From a virus: a stretch of DNA of 37,274 nt. Positions 1-8,220 of this stretch are shown here, piece by piece. The stretch lies in the IMG/VR virus record IMGVR_UViG_3300021378_000071, positions 1 through 37,274 of that record; one strand, 5' to 3'. Under the pieces are notes generated by a model. That model saw only the letters and a list, made by a program, of their open reading frames with translations. It was not told the DNA's origin and did no database searches. Numbering within the stretch: position 1 is the first letter of the stretch; each line of letters opens with the position of its first letter. A program made the translations under genes and the position numbers.

Positions 1-147
1 CCATTATTAAAACAAACCATATTGAGTCGACGAGTGATGAGGCGCCCCTCACGCTGGTTCTCTGAACCATAGAGTCATCTGAATCTACTGTTAAACCTTG
101 TTTGTTTAAATGATGGATGGTAAGCGTGCAGCAGTTTAACCTGGCGC
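1..147. repeat. terminal overlap, left copy
   Basis: These 147 bases recur as a direct repeat at 37128-37274 with substitutions at 19 (a; t at 37146) and 143 (g; a at 37270). Both copies lie inside the primase-helicase reading frame, and joining them keeps that frame open. The simplest reading is that the contig is circular and the two ends overlap. A T7-like packaged terminal repeat is less likely because such repeats normally lie outside genes. Confidence 0.9.
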
Positions 148-1627
148 TTATGTTTGCACAGTAAGATCCCCAAAGCTGCCCCGCCTCATTACTACTAGAA
201 ACATTACCAGTGGTAAATGCTTGAAGCGGATCAAAACAAACTAACTTTAAATCTGGTATAACTTGCAGCTCCTCAACCAAATCTTGTGCAAGCTGAGTAA
301 CACCTTCTTCCTTTAACAATATCATTGGTTCTTTTTGTTCAGGCACTGGAAAAATATAAACATCATATTCACTTTTAAACCTGTTACCGTTTGGATCTAA
401 TAGATCTAGTCTTCTATGTATCTCTGGAATATCATCTTCAGCTGAAAACAAAATCACGTTTCCATGTTCCTTTACATCTTTACCCCACCAACGACCACCA
501 CCACACGCTATTCTTAATGCTAACTGAATTACACTCAAAGACTTTCCAACTCCACCAGACGCCGCTAATAGTCCAGGCTTACCCATTGGTATTAAACCAT
601 CTACTAAAAACTTCTGTGGCTCTGGCTTACCGACTAGGTTTCTGATCGCATACTTTTGTATGCCTAACTTGTGTTCCATGAGTTCAGCTTTGACTTTGTC
701 TAAACCATGTTTAAGATACAGGTCATTATAATCACCGCGCTCGCTAGGCAGACGCACGGCTACGTTAGGTATTGCAGCTGCACATTCCTGGGCTTTCTTT
801 TCACCCACGCCGTTATCATCGTGGTCTAGGGCTAAAATAATTCTAGCACCCGTTAACTTGCGAAATTTAGAGACTGCATCCAATGTAAAATTGGCACTAA
901 ACACGCAAGCCACGGGAATTTGGGTAGCTTCATATATTGTTGCAGATGTTGAGTAACCTTCAGCTACTATCAACCTTTCACAATTAGCTAATTCATTAAA
1001 TGTAATTCCAATAAGAAAAACATTACCTTTGATTTCTGATGCGGAGGCAAACTTTTTACCCCCTTTTTTATCTATGTACTGTATAGATCTGATGGCGCCT
1101 GTAGTAGAATACACGGGAACAATTAAACACCCGTTAGATTGTTTCAACCCATAATTTTTAACTTTTTTATTCGTGAGATAATCATGTTCAATAACATTTT
1201 GACATTTTTCAAATTTTTCCCCTACCTCTATAGCCACCTCATCTTGCCGAGCTTGTCTCTTAATTTTCTCTTCCTTCGCAGCCTTTTCCATTTTCTTCTG
1301 TAAGGCTTCTCTATCTACCTGGCTTAATGTAGACGTATCAACAGAACTCCACCTTCCCTCAAATCCTGTTTTCCAGTTGCCAAAAGTTGCAAAGTGATGG
1401 CCGTTTAGGCTGTTGACTACATACCATCCTGACCTGGCACCACCCAAATCTGGTTTCATGCCTGGTAATGCTGTCGGAACTCTAACTATTGTTCCAGATG
1501 CTTCCAAATGATTTACCTGCAAGCCTTGCGCCTGCATCTCATTTATTAAATCGTTTATTGTTTTGGTTTTTTTATCAGTTGTTTCAAATAATATGTTTCT
1601 ATCGTTGCAGTATTTTTTTAGATCCAT
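1..1627 (-). CDS. Toprim primase / RepA-type helicase, N-terminal 542 residues
   Basis: This is a bifunctional primase-helicase that would prime and unwind DNA at the phage fork. The start is ATG at 1627; the frame runs off base 1 and continues at the right end of the window (stop 36925), giving 609 residues in the circular genome. Residues about 67-95 carry the GWYVV...FGNWKTG pattern that precedes Toprim_3 domains in plasmid-type primases. The Toprim residues are E223 (VAEGYS) and D268/D270 (ALDHDD). A RecA/RepA-type ATPase follows, with Walker A ASGGVGKS (356-363), SAED (395-398), Walker B VCFDP (D466) and IHHLNK (504-509). No N-terminal zinc ribbon is visible. The start overlaps the upstream gene by 29 bases. 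No DNA polymerase gene accompanies it, so the host replicase is presumably recruited. Confidence 0.88.
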   Translation of the reverse strand, partial: MDLKKYCNDRNILFETTDKKTKTINDLINEMQAQGLQVNHLEASGTIVRVPTALPGMKPDLGGARSGWYVVNSLNGHHFATFGNWKTGFEGRWSSVDTSTLSQVDREALQKKMEKAAKEEKIKRQARQDEVAIEVGEKFEKCQNVIEHDYLTNKKVKNYGLKQSNGCLIVPVYSTTGAIRSIQYIDKKGGKKFASASEIKGNVFLIGITFNELANCERLIVAEGYSTSATIYEATQIPVACVFSANFTLDAVSKFRKLTGARIILALDHDDNGVGEKKAQECAAAIPNVAVRLPSERGDYNDLYLKHGLDKVKAELMEHKLGIQKYAIRNLVGKPEPQKFLVDGLIPMGKPGLLAASGGVGKSLSVIQLALRIACGGGRWWGKDVKEHGNVILFSAEDDIPEIHRRLDLLDPNGNRFKSEYDVYIFPVPEQKEPMILLKEEGVTQLAQDLVEELQVIPDLKLVCFDPLQAFTTGNVSSSNEAGQLWGSYCANISARLNCCTLTIHHLNKQGLTVDSDDSMVQRTSVRGASSLVDSIWFVLIM

Positions 1628-1994
1628 TTAAAGCTCTCTCATCATCTTCCTCGGCTCTGGCGTTAGCCCAGTTTAGATATTCTCTTATAATTTTAACAAA
1701 TACTTTTTTTCTATCTTCACGTTTCCATTTATGTAATGGATTTTCTTTGTTATCAATTAATAATTTTTTATATAATTCTTTGGTGGATGCTATAGCGTAC
1801 TCTGTACCGATGTCATTAAGTTGCGCCTTGTTAGGGAGGCGTTCGCCTTCACCTAGTTTTTTTAAATGAGCCATACAGCATGCTCCAATCCAGTGTTCTT
1901 TATCTTGGTATAAAAATGGCCCCGCTGGGGATTTACAATATCCGCACAGCGTGGGCCTATCCTCTTTAAGATTAAAACGGCGCGTCTTCGTCAT
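1599..1994 (-). CDS. small zinc-finger-like protein in replication operon
   Basis: The 131-residue product starts with a basic stretch and then CGYCKSPAG (C18, C21). A HWIGACC segment follows near residues 34-40. Together these could form a CxxC...H/CC zinc site. The C-terminal half is charged and probably helical. It sits between the SSB-like gene and the primase-helicase, overlapping the first by 23 bases and the second by 29, so it should be co-translated with the replication proteins. I do not recognise the family. A DNA- or protein-binding accessory role at the fork is only inferred from position. Confidence 0.7.
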   Translation of the reverse strand: MTKTRRFNLKEDRPTLCGYCKSPAGPFLYQDKEHWIGACCMAHLKKLGEGERLPNKAQLNDIGTEYAIASTKELYKKLLIDNKENPLHKWKREDRKKVFVKIIREYLNWANARAEEDDERALNGSKKILQR

Positions 1995-2469
1995 CTAAAG
2001 TTGTTGATCCCATTTTTTCCAGATCAGCAGCTGAAGGTGATGCCTCTATAGGCTTCTCGCTTACCGTTTTTTGTTTTTTATCAGTAGGTTCCCATGTTCG
2101 TCCCCAGTCCTGGTCAACTTCAAAAAAGGTACTATCTTTTTTTTGTTTAATAACCGCAGAAACACTTTTACCCATGAAGGCGCTTTCAGTGTCACTAGGT
2201 AGCTCTTTCAAACCCATTGCTTTACACATTGCCAGTAAAGATTTCAATCCATTCTGCGCATGTTTTTCTTCTTGATGCCTTGTAGTGAATAAAGCATCAA
2301 CAGTTTGGCCAGTATCTTCTACTTCGAACTTTGCGCTATAACCTTCCCAGTTTGGATTGTTATCACTAGTTAATTCTTTTTCACCTTGAAAGTGCAAAAC
2401 GTATCTTCCAGGTTTTAAATTAACTCTGCCGTCAGTATCGGCTTCTACTTTATAATTACTAAAATCCAT
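1972..2469 (-). CDS. single-stranded DNA-binding-like protein
   Basis: The protein is 165 residues long. The first 115 residues look like an all-beta domain, followed by a low-complexity linker rich in K, S and P. It ends in an acidic tip closing with DDEDAPF. That tail closely resembles the DDDIPF-type tip with which bacterial and phage SSBs dock partner proteins. A good Shine-Dalgarno (AAAGGAG) lies 7 bases before the ATG. It is placed between a Sak4-like recombinase and the primase-helicase, where an SSB is expected. The OB fold is inferred, not visible as a motif. A DUF669-like family is the alternative; these are also thought to bind ssDNA. Confidence 0.65.
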   Translation of the reverse strand: MDFSNYKVEADTDGRVNLKPGRYVLHFQGEKELTSDNNPNWEGYSAKFEVEDTGQTVDALFTTRHQEEKHAQNGLKSLLAMCKAMGLKELPSDTESAFMGKSVSAVIKQKKDSTFFEVDQDWGRTWEPTDKKQKTVSEKPIEASPSAADLEKMGSTTLDDEDAPF

Positions 2470-2484
2470 AATTTACTCCTTTTT

Positions 2485-2613
2485 TTAAATCCAACATTTA
2501 TATTCAACGCAATCATCCTCTTCAGATCCGCAGTAGTTACAATAACCATCTGTGTACTGTGGATCATTACCAGGATCAAACTCGTTGTATTCTTCTATAA
2601 TTATTTCGTTCAT
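2485..2613 (-). CDS. tiny cysteine-rich (zinc-ribbon-like) protein
   Basis: This is a 42-residue frame. Its ATG overlaps the stop of the Sak4-like gene as ATGA, and a strong AGGAG lies 8 bases upstream. The protein is acidic and contains CNYCGSEEDDC plus one more cysteine near the C-terminus, enough for a single small zinc ribbon. The next gene begins 16 bases after its stop. The coupling and ribosome site make it a believable gene despite its size. Function is unknown. Confidence 0.6.
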   Translation of the reverse strand: MNEIIIEEYNEFDPGNDPQYTDGYCNYCGSEEDDCVEYKCWI

Positions 2614-3335
2614 TTCAACATCTCCTTTCTAATTGTCTCCCAATTCATTGGAATTTCATCTGGAAGGTTATATCTGTTTTTAGCTAAAAAAGCTGGCTCT
2701 TCATTGGTATATACAATTCTGTCACCGCTGATAGTTTTAGTAGTCATACCGCCGCTCTTACCTTGCACCTTTACAGTGCCAAGTTTTTTTGCTGCAAAGA
2801 AACATGCGTCTGAATGTTCTAATAATAATGCCGCAGCTTTTCTATGCAACTTAAGAGAGTATCTATCGTAAGGTTCTATTCTGGGATCTTCTACTTTTCT
2901 TACTTCGCTGTGACATATCTGAAATATCATCATGCCTTTCTCTCTTAATATATTAAGAGCGTCAATGTACTTGCGCCAGTACTTAAGGGTTTCGGTAAAC
3001 CCTTTTCCGAAACTTGGTTGGTCTATTGATTTCCAACCGTTGTCCTGGCAAGCCTTCTCCCATAATAAATTTTCCAACCAATCAAGAGAATCAATACATA
3101 CTGTTTGAAAGTCATGCTCCTCAGTAGCTAGCTCGTTTAGATTTTCCATCACGTCCTGGTAACTCTTACAACGAATGTTGTCCATTTCTATTTTACCTAA
3201 ACCATCTTCCACATCTAATAAGATAGGGTTTCTAGTTTGTGAGGCTAAAAATGTTTTACCAACAGCTGGTCCACCATGCACAATTATTCTTGGAGGTTTC
3301 TGTTTAGATTTTTTTCTTATATCAGCTAAACTCAT
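2610..3335 (-). CDS. Sak4-like RecA-fold ATPase (phage nucleotide-binding protein)
   Basis: The 241-residue protein has a P-loop at residues 21-28 (GGPAVGKT), a DVEDG segment at 41-45 and a Walker B-like VCIDS strand (D82). This order is typical of the AAA_24 / Sak4 group, minimal RecA-like phage ATPases that promote strand annealing with a phage SSB. An SSB-like gene follows two genes downstream, which fits. The product would act in recombination-dependent replication or repair of phage DNA. It is coupled at both ends by ATGA overlaps, to the 81-residue gene upstream and the 42-residue gene downstream. Confidence 0.8.
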   Translation of the reverse strand: MSLADIRKKSKQKPPRIIVHGGPAVGKTFLASQTRNPILLDVEDGLGKIEMDNIRCKSYQDVMENLNELATEEHDFQTVCIDSLDWLENLLWEKACQDNGWKSIDQPSFGKGFTETLKYWRKYIDALNILREKGMMIFQICHSEVRKVEDPRIEPYDRYSLKLHRKAAALLLEHSDACFFAAKKLGTVKVQGKSGGMTTKTISGDRIVYTNEEPAFLAKNRYNLPDEIPMNWETIRKEMLK

Positions 3336-3577
3336 TCTGCTACCTCTATTACTGTTTCGCTTTCAAGTGACTCTTTAAGCCTTTTTGAAAAACCAGCTCT
3401 TGCCATGTCAAGTATCTCTACTTCAAAATTAGCATTACCAATAAGCTCATTCTTTCGGTTTTCTATTACACCTAGCTTGTTATATAACAAACCCTGCTCA
3501 TCGTTAAGATCGTCAACTTTATATTGCTTACCGCCTTCTTCAAAGCTAAAGGTTTTTACTTCTTCATTATTGCTCAT
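3332..3577 (-). CDS. small charged protein, possibly DUF6447-like
   Basis: An 81-residue, acidic, mostly helical protein. Its beginning (FEEGGKQYKVDDLNDE) resembles small phage proteins that carry a short beta hairpin followed by a helix and are annotated DUF6447, but I am not certain of the match. ATGA overlaps link it to the nuclease gene upstream and the Sak4-like gene downstream. This position suggests an accessory to the recombination proteins. No catalytic motif is visible. Confidence 0.7.
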   Translation of the reverse strand: MSNNEEVKTFSFEEGGKQYKVDDLNDEQGLLYNKLGVIENRKNELIGNANFEVEILDMARAGFSKRLKESLESETVIEVAE

Positions 3578-4305
3578 TTTTTTTCCTTGTTATTAAGTTT
3601 ATATAAATCGCAGATGCTTCTTGCGTTACACCAGCGACAATGATCCCCAAATACATATTTAGGGTTTTCCTCTTCACACGCAGCAACTGCGGGCTGTAAG
3701 AAATCGTAGGCCCAATCCACTAAAAACTCAGCGGTTGTGTGCCATGTCTTGATGGGGCCACCGCCCCATGTTGCTCTTGGTTGTACGATAGTAATTTCTA
3801 CTTCAGTATCTTCACTACCGTATCTTGATAATGCGCCTAGGGCGTATATCATAGCTTGTTTGTTGTTATCTGGACTGACAGGAAACTTACCAGTTTTAAG
3901 GTCGATAACGCACATTCTCTTAGGGGTTACGATTAGCGCGTCAGCATAACCATATAAGTTATCTGAAATCTCTTCCAGTCTAACCTTTTGTTCAACAAGC
4001 AGTCTCCCGTCAATTTCTTTGGTACGATTTTGAACATAATCAACATAGACTTTTGCGCAATCTATCATGTCTTGATCTACCTCTATTTCAAAATCCTCAA
4101 CTAATTCTTTTTTACCTAACCAATAATCTTCTAAACTAACATCTACCAAAAAACCCTTTAGCAGTTGTTCTGTCATGGAGTGTATTAATGTTCCTACCGC
4201 CGCAGGTACGCCAACTTGGTAGTTAACTTTAGCAGCTAACTTAGGCATGCCTGGACAATTAGTCCATTTATCAGCTGAAGATGGGCTAAGTAAAGCGTGC
4301 TTCAT
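3574..4305 (-). CDS. PD-(D/E)XK nuclease, DUF2800 / Cas4-like with Fe-S cysteines
   Basis: The 243-residue protein begins with the LSPSSADKW..CPG pattern of DUF2800 / RecB-type phage nucleases. Visible catalytic elements are H42 (GTLIH), D122 (GYADAL), D135 and K137 (IDLKTGK), then Q150 with AMIYA. C17 together with C223, C226 and C232 (CRWCNARSIC) matches the spaced four-cysteine arrangement that holds a 4Fe-4S cluster in Cas4, AddB and Dna2 nucleases. A role as exonuclease feeding the Sak4/SSB annealing pair is inferred. Its 3' end overlaps the next gene as ATGA, and its start overlaps the HTH gene by 20 bases. Confidence 0.85.
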   Translation of the reverse strand: MKHALLSPSSADKWTNCPGMPKLAAKVNYQVGVPAAVGTLIHSMTEQLLKGFLVDVSLEDYWLGKKELVEDFEIEVDQDMIDCAKVYVDYVQNRTKEIDGRLLVEQKVRLEEISDNLYGYADALIVTPKRMCVIDLKTGKFPVSPDNNKQAMIYALGALSRYGSEDTEVEITIVQPRATWGGGPIKTWHTTAEFLVDWAYDFLQPAVAACEEENPKYVFGDHCRWCNARSICDLYKLNNKEKK

Positions 4306-4489
4306 TAGATACCTTTGCTTTCTCTTCTTCTTTTAGGATCTCCTCTATATCATAAACAACTTTACCAGCTAGTTTTAGATAGTTAGGTCCCATTTTTTTG
4401 TTTCTCCAGTTCTCTATGGTTCTTGGAGATCGCATCCAGCGTTCAGCTAATTGCTTGGTATCAATAAACTTTTTTTCACTATTACTCAT
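4286..4489 (-). CDS. helix-turn-helix regulator, MerR/AlpA/excisionase-like
   Basis: A 67-residue protein. DTKQLAERW..SPRTIENWR is a clear helix-turn-helix, followed by LAGKVVYDIEEI, the wing-plus-helix of the HTH_17 (excisionase/AlpA) group. It is the first gene of the leftward replication operon and its promoter region contains a near-palindrome (4533-4544), so autoregulation is plausible. With no integrase in the genome, an excisionase role is unlikely. A transcription regulator or an initiator accessory fits better. Confidence 0.8.
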   Translation of the reverse strand: MSNSEKKFIDTKQLAERWMRSPRTIENWRNKKMGPNYLKLAGKVVYDIEEILKEEEKAKVSNEARFT

Positions 4490-4519
4490 TTTTTATTCCT
4501 TTTTGTGTTCAGTTGCATT

Positions 4520-4548
4520 ATGATATACTCTCTTCTACGAAGAAACAA
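4520..4548 (-). promoter_or_regulatory. putative leftward promoter with embedded operator-like palindrome
   Basis: On the minus strand TTGTTT (4548-4543) and TATCAT (4525-4520) are separated by 17 bases, a reasonable sigma70-like match about 30 bases before the HTH gene. The spacer holds the near-palindrome TTCTACGAAGAA (plus strand 4533-4544, one mismatched pair). Repression by the HTH protein is an inference. The same divergent gap must also serve the rightward gene at 4575, for which TATACT at 4524-4529 is a possible -10. Confidence 0.4.
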
Positions 4549-4574
4549 GTATAAAATATAAAAAAGGAAATATT

Positions 4575-4892
4575 ATGAGTATAGACAACATAACACCAGA
4601 AGAATGGGACCAATCTATAGATAGACTTGCAACCAATAACCAGGTAGGTGGTGAACATTATAACAAATTAAGAATACAGCCTATTGATTATATTTATGCA
4701 AACAATTTATCTTATAACTTGGGAAGTTGCTTAAAGTATATAACTAGAAGCAAGGGTGACAGTCAAGATAAAATAAAAGATCTATTAAAAGCAAAACACT
4801 TTATAGATCTTGAGTTAGAAATGGTGCATGGAGTAGACAATGATGGTAACAACATTGGGGCTTACTCCGTGGAGGTAACAATAAATAAGTGA
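4575..4892 (+). CDS. DUF3310 protein (SaV-like)
   Basis: The 105-residue product contains VGGEHY near residue 24 followed by QPIDYIYANNL and GSCLKYITR, the hallmark of DUF3310. This family is common in tailed phages and sometimes labelled nucleotide kinase, although its activity is not firmly established. AAAAGGAAA lies before the ATG. It reads divergently from the replication operon and is followed 7 bases later by another small gene, forming a two-gene rightward unit. A role in early nucleotide metabolism is the usual guess. Confidence 0.8.
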   Translation: MSIDNITPEEWDQSIDRLATNNQVGGEHYNKLRIQPIDYIYANNLSYNLGSCLKYITRSKGDSQDKIKDLLKAKHFIDLELEMVHGVDNDGNNIGAYSVEVTINK

Positions 4893-4899
4893 GAAGATT

Positions 4900-5115
4900 A
4901 TGAATTTTGATCAATTTAATGATCCAATATACGAAGAAAGAAACGGAAGAAAACCAATATATGTAAACAAACATCTTGCTAGAAAGTTTAAAGATTTTTG
5001 TAAGAATGAACAGAAACAACCGCATGAAGTGGCTGAGTATCTAATATCTTTAGGTATAAACTCTGTAACACATTACAAAGATCCTATGGTGTCTGTTGAC
5101 ATTGAAGCTCTTTAA
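4900..5115 (+). CDS. small protein, possible ribbon-helix-helix
   Basis: A 71-residue protein. After a disordered acidic start it has KPIYVNKHLARKF, then a KQPHEVAEYLISLGI stretch, a strand-helix-helix pattern suggestive of a ribbon-helix-helix DNA-binding fold, but without a decisive motif. It follows the DUF3310 gene by 7 bases and is probably co-transcribed. Its last 32 bases overlap the end of the convergent nuclease gene at 5084, so rightward transcription here must run against the late operon. Confidence 0.65.
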   Translation: MNFDQFNDPIYEERNGRKPIYVNKHLARKFKDFCKNEQKQPHEVAEYLISLGINSVTHYKDPMVSVDIEAL

Positions 5116-5497
5116 ATAGATCTTCTGTATTTTGCAACGAATCTGTTGCTTGGATATCTTTGTCTTCAATGGTTATCTGTTTTTTACCACAAGGGAAAGA
5201 AAATATTACCTTCTGACAGTTTAACGCAACCAAAGCATAAACATCTATATCACCTTTATTATAAAACCTATTTTTGGAATGAGAACCACAACGCAAATCA
5301 AACCGCCAGTTTTTTCTAGCTTTCTCTATTTGTTTTTGTGTTTTGACCTGGCACTTGTAAAGAGTCTGGCCAACCTCAAAGATGATGTCGGCTTTAGATC
5401 CGTGTGGCATCACGGTAACGGTGTCAGAAAAAGCAGAAAGCACCGAGGCTACTAAATATTCTCCAGATCGGCCAACTCTTTCTGATTGGCGGGACAT
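5084..5497 (-). CDS. PD-(D/E)XK endonuclease-like protein
   Basis: The 137-residue protein shows GRSGEYLVASVL (E13), then SKADIIFE (D37) and YKCQVKTQ (Q50, K52). This is the order of a PD-(D/E)XK fold similar to Holliday-junction resolvases, except that Q replaces the usual E before x-K. Q is tolerated in some families, so activity is likely but not certain. It is the last gene of the leftward late operon, 4 bases after the virion gene. A role in resolving branched DNA or degrading host DNA is inferred. It is one of three PD-(D/E)XK proteins in this genome. Confidence 0.72.
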   Translation of the reverse strand: MSRQSERVGRSGEYLVASVLSAFSDTVTVMPHGSKADIIFEVGQTLYKCQVKTQKQIEKARKNWRFDLRCGSHSKNRFYNKGDIDVYALVALNCQKVIFSFPCGKKQITIEDKDIQATDSLQNTEDLFKELQCQQTP

Positions 5498-5501
5498 TTG
5501 G

Positions 5502-7028
5502 CTAATTCAGTAAGCTGTTTAAATACTCCAACCTTTGTAAATCTTCTGGAGACATTTGCTCTTCCTGTTCTCTACCTATTGCAGAACCAAGTCTTGATGC
5601 CCTGGCTGTTGGCAACACGGCTTGAGGAGGAATTGCACCAAATGCTCTTCTTGTTTGCCCTGCTTTTAGCGCAGCCTCACCCATAAGCCTGGGTGATTGA
5701 AAAGGTAAGGTTGCTGCCAATCCTGGTTCGAAAAATGATGCTATGGCTGTTCCAGAGCCAACTGCACCCTGTAAACCTCTTGGTCGGAACTCACTTAAAG
5801 CTTGTCCAGCGAGATCTGGTAAAAGATCTGGATCTAATTTATTTAACATATCCAATCTATTGCCATAAGATGTGTTGACATTATTTCTCATCGTTGACTG
5901 TAATTTTCTTAAAGTAGTTCCAGCTGCACCTTTTTTATTTAATGACAATTCTTTTGCTAGTTGTATTTCTAAGTTTAACGCCTCTTCATAAGGCCTCATA
6001 ACATCTGCATATCCTGGTACTTGATCTAAAATTTCATTTTTTACTTTAGATCTTATGTCTGCAACAATTCTTTGCTCACCCTTTGCTTTTGCTTGTAATG
6101 GATATAAATCGTCTATTTTTCTTTTTAATATATCTAAACCTTCTGCGGTATGGGTTTTTGGATTTGATGCAAACTCATCAACAACATTTTTTACATCTTG
6201 TAATTTTTTGATTGTAGGAGTGTCGTATTTTGGTATGCCTTCATAAAAAGAATCAGCGAAAAGCTCGCTCATTTGTTTTTGTATTGGTGCAAAGTCTATG
6301 GGTTGTTCCGCAAGCTTCAATCCTTTTATACCACTTGTATATTCAGCAGCTCTTTGAGATCCCATGTCTTTTAAAGCAACAAATGCTCTATCAACAACAT
6401 CCAATTGCCCTGTATCTTCTCGCATGTTTCTTATAAATCTTTCTTGAGCAGATCCGCCTGTTGCACCAGCTTTAAAAGCTTGGCCTATCGCTTCTGATCC
6501 CACGCCAGTTGTTAATCCTAAAGTTTCTTTTGCTGCGGTGCTTACAGGGCCAGCAACCTTTTGTGCGCCTTTTAATGATAATCTTACTGGATCTATGGCT
6601 TGTCCAACCTTACCAACCTTTTCTGCTGTAGCAGCTAATTTTGGTGCTTTTGCTGCAATAGTAGCTCCACCTGTTAATACAACTGATGCGTCAGCTAAAA
6701 AACCAGCAGGATCTTTAGCAAAAGTTTGTTTTATATTTTCTAAACCACCATATCTATTTGCAAAGTATTGACCTACAGCCCTGGCTGTTTTTTCATCTTT
6801 TTGCTCTCCAGGTATGGCTAATTCAACTATTCCTTTTCCTAACGCATAAACTGATTTTGCTGTTGTTATGGGTTGTAATAATGGGGTTACTATATCTTTA
6901 CCAAGTTGTAATGTGCTTCCTGGTAAATTTTGTATAGCCTGTTTTAAGATTGGTTGCTCAACTCTAGGTGCTGTAGCGACAACCTCTTCAACCTCCTGTA
7001 CTTTTAAAAGATCATCATATAAAGACAT
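5502..7028 (-). CDS. putative internal/ejection virion protein
   Basis: A 508-residue, alanine-rich protein predicted to be largely helical. It has hydrophobic or small-residue stretches around residues 110-135 (FLADASVVLTGGATIAAK), amphipathic helices in the middle and a charged C-terminal helix. I recognise no enzyme motif. In short-tailed phages the genes that follow the tail hub and fibres often encode large helical proteins ejected with the DNA, and this one sits exactly there, last but one in the late operon. The assignment is by position and composition. Confidence 0.6.
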   Translation of the reverse strand: MSLYDDLLKVQEVEEVVATAPRVEQPILKQAIQNLPGSTLQLGKDIVTPLLQPITTAKSVYALGKGIVELAIPGEQKDEKTARAVGQYFANRYGGLENIKQTFAKDPAGFLADASVVLTGGATIAAKAPKLAATAEKVGKVGQAIDPVRLSLKGAQKVAGPVSTAAKETLGLTTGVGSEAIGQAFKAGATGGSAQERFIRNMREDTGQLDVVDRAFVALKDMGSQRAAEYTSGIKGLKLAEQPIDFAPIQKQMSELFADSFYEGIPKYDTPTIKKLQDVKNVVDEFASNPKTHTAEGLDILKRKIDDLYPLQAKAKGEQRIVADIRSKVKNEILDQVPGYADVMRPYEEALNLEIQLAKELSLNKKGAAGTTLRKLQSTMRNNVNTSYGNRLDMLNKLDPDLLPDLAGQALSEFRPRGLQGAVGSGTAIASFFEPGLAATLPFQSPRLMGEAALKAGQTRRAFGAIPPQAVLPTARASRLGSAIGREQEEQMSPEDLQRLEYLNSLLN

Positions 7029-7033
7029 TTATA

Positions 7034-8215
7034 TTATCGTCCTCCGCTTTCTTGTTCTTTTAATAGTTTTGCATATCTTAAAATAGACTGTTTTTCCTCT
7101 GTAGTAGGAGCTTCTTTATATCTATTAAGCACCTCTTCGCTTGTCATGGATTTATATTCATCAAACAATACTGAATCCAGGATGCTATCAAAAGTTACAT
7201 CATCTTTTTCATAGCCTTGAAGTGTTCCCTTTTCCATAAAATAAGCAACCTGGTTATTTCTATTTTGTTTAATTGACTCTAATTTTGCTTTAAGTCTTTG
7301 TAACCTGTTTACATTTTGCTCTTCTGGAAGACTTATATTAAAACTGGTATTTACAAGTCTTTCAGCTTCTCTTTGAGTAAATTGCGCACCTAAAGTTTCC
7401 CTTAATGATTGATATGTAAGCTCACTTATATCATCTAAAAATCCAGCAGCCGCGGGAGCTAGTACAGGCCTTAATCTTTCTGGAATAAAAGCAAATCCAG
7501 GGCCAGACAAATTTTCCTCGCCAGAATATAATCTAGCAATTTTGTTTTCTATGTTAGCTAAGTTTGCATCTGCTTGAGCAGATCCGCTGGCGAGCCATTT
7601 TTCTGCTGTTTGTGTAAATCTGTCGTCAAGTTTTTTCTCTCCAGGAGTTAAGAGTAAACCACCAGATTTAGCTTTTTGTCTTGACTCTTCAACTTTTCCC
7701 ACGACGTCTGGATCAAATTTTGAAGCGCCAGTTATAGCCAAAAACTGATTTTTTTTAACAGGATCTGTAATTGTTTGCGCAAATAAATAGTTTTGTATTG
7801 CAGCTGTGTCATCTACCTCGTCCGCGGGAGTGTCTACGTCTAATACAGGCTTGCCTGTATCAACATAATAATGAATACCGCCTTGCTGAACTGTTTTCCT
7901 GGGTTGTTGTTTAAAAGACTGCATTACTGCTTGAGACTTCAATGGCGTACTTAGTTGTTTATAAAAATTCTTTTGTGTTTCTGGAATGTCCAGGGCATCA
8001 ATTGCTGCGTTTAAACTTCTTTCATTTCTAATTCTTGCATCTTCTGCATCTTCTGCTGCATATTGCTTTTGTATACCAGATACTGTTGCAAAAGGATCTC
8101 CGCCTTTTAACGCAGTTCCTGTTGCAGAAAGCGCCATACCAAGTCTTCTTTGTTTTGCAATTGCTTGATCGTATTCCTCTTGCGTTAAGGGTGTTTTTGG
8201 TTTTCCTATTCCCAT
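7034..8215 (-). CDS. putative internal virion protein
   Basis: A 393-residue, mostly helical, charged protein. It begins with MGIGKPKTPLTQEEYDQAI and continues through many short amphipathic helices. No catalytic motif or signal peptide is visible. A glycine/proline-rich segment (SGPGFAFIPERLRP) lies near the middle. It is packed between two other probable virion proteins with gaps of 5 bases on each side, so it is probably part of the same tail/ejection assembly. Function beyond that is unknown. Confidence 0.6.
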   Translation of the reverse strand: MGIGKPKTPLTQEEYDQAIAKQRRLGMALSATGTALKGGDPFATVSGIQKQYAAEDAEDARIRNERSLNAAIDALDIPETQKNFYKQLSTPLKSQAVMQSFKQQPRKTVQQGGIHYYVDTGKPVLDVDTPADEVDDTAAIQNYLFAQTITDPVKKNQFLAITGASKFDPDVVGKVEESRQKAKSGGLLLTPGEKKLDDRFTQTAEKWLASGSAQADANLANIENKIARLYSGEENLSGPGFAFIPERLRPVLAPAAAGFLDDISELTYQSLRETLGAQFTQREAERLVNTSFNISLPEEQNVNRLQRLKAKLESIKQNRNNQVAYFMEKGTLQGYEKDDVTFDSILDSVLFDEYKSMTSEEVLNRYKEAPTTEEKQSILRYAKLLKEQESGGR

Positions 8216-8220
8216 GATAT

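Noticed and set aside
1-147. T7-like direct terminal repeat
   Set aside because: The repeat is inside an essential gene and the copies differ at two bases, which fits end overlap of a circular assembly better than a packaged terminal repeat.
391-645. 84-codon plus-strand open frame
   Set aside because: Antisense to the primase-helicase Walker region, whose frame is continuous and motif-rich.
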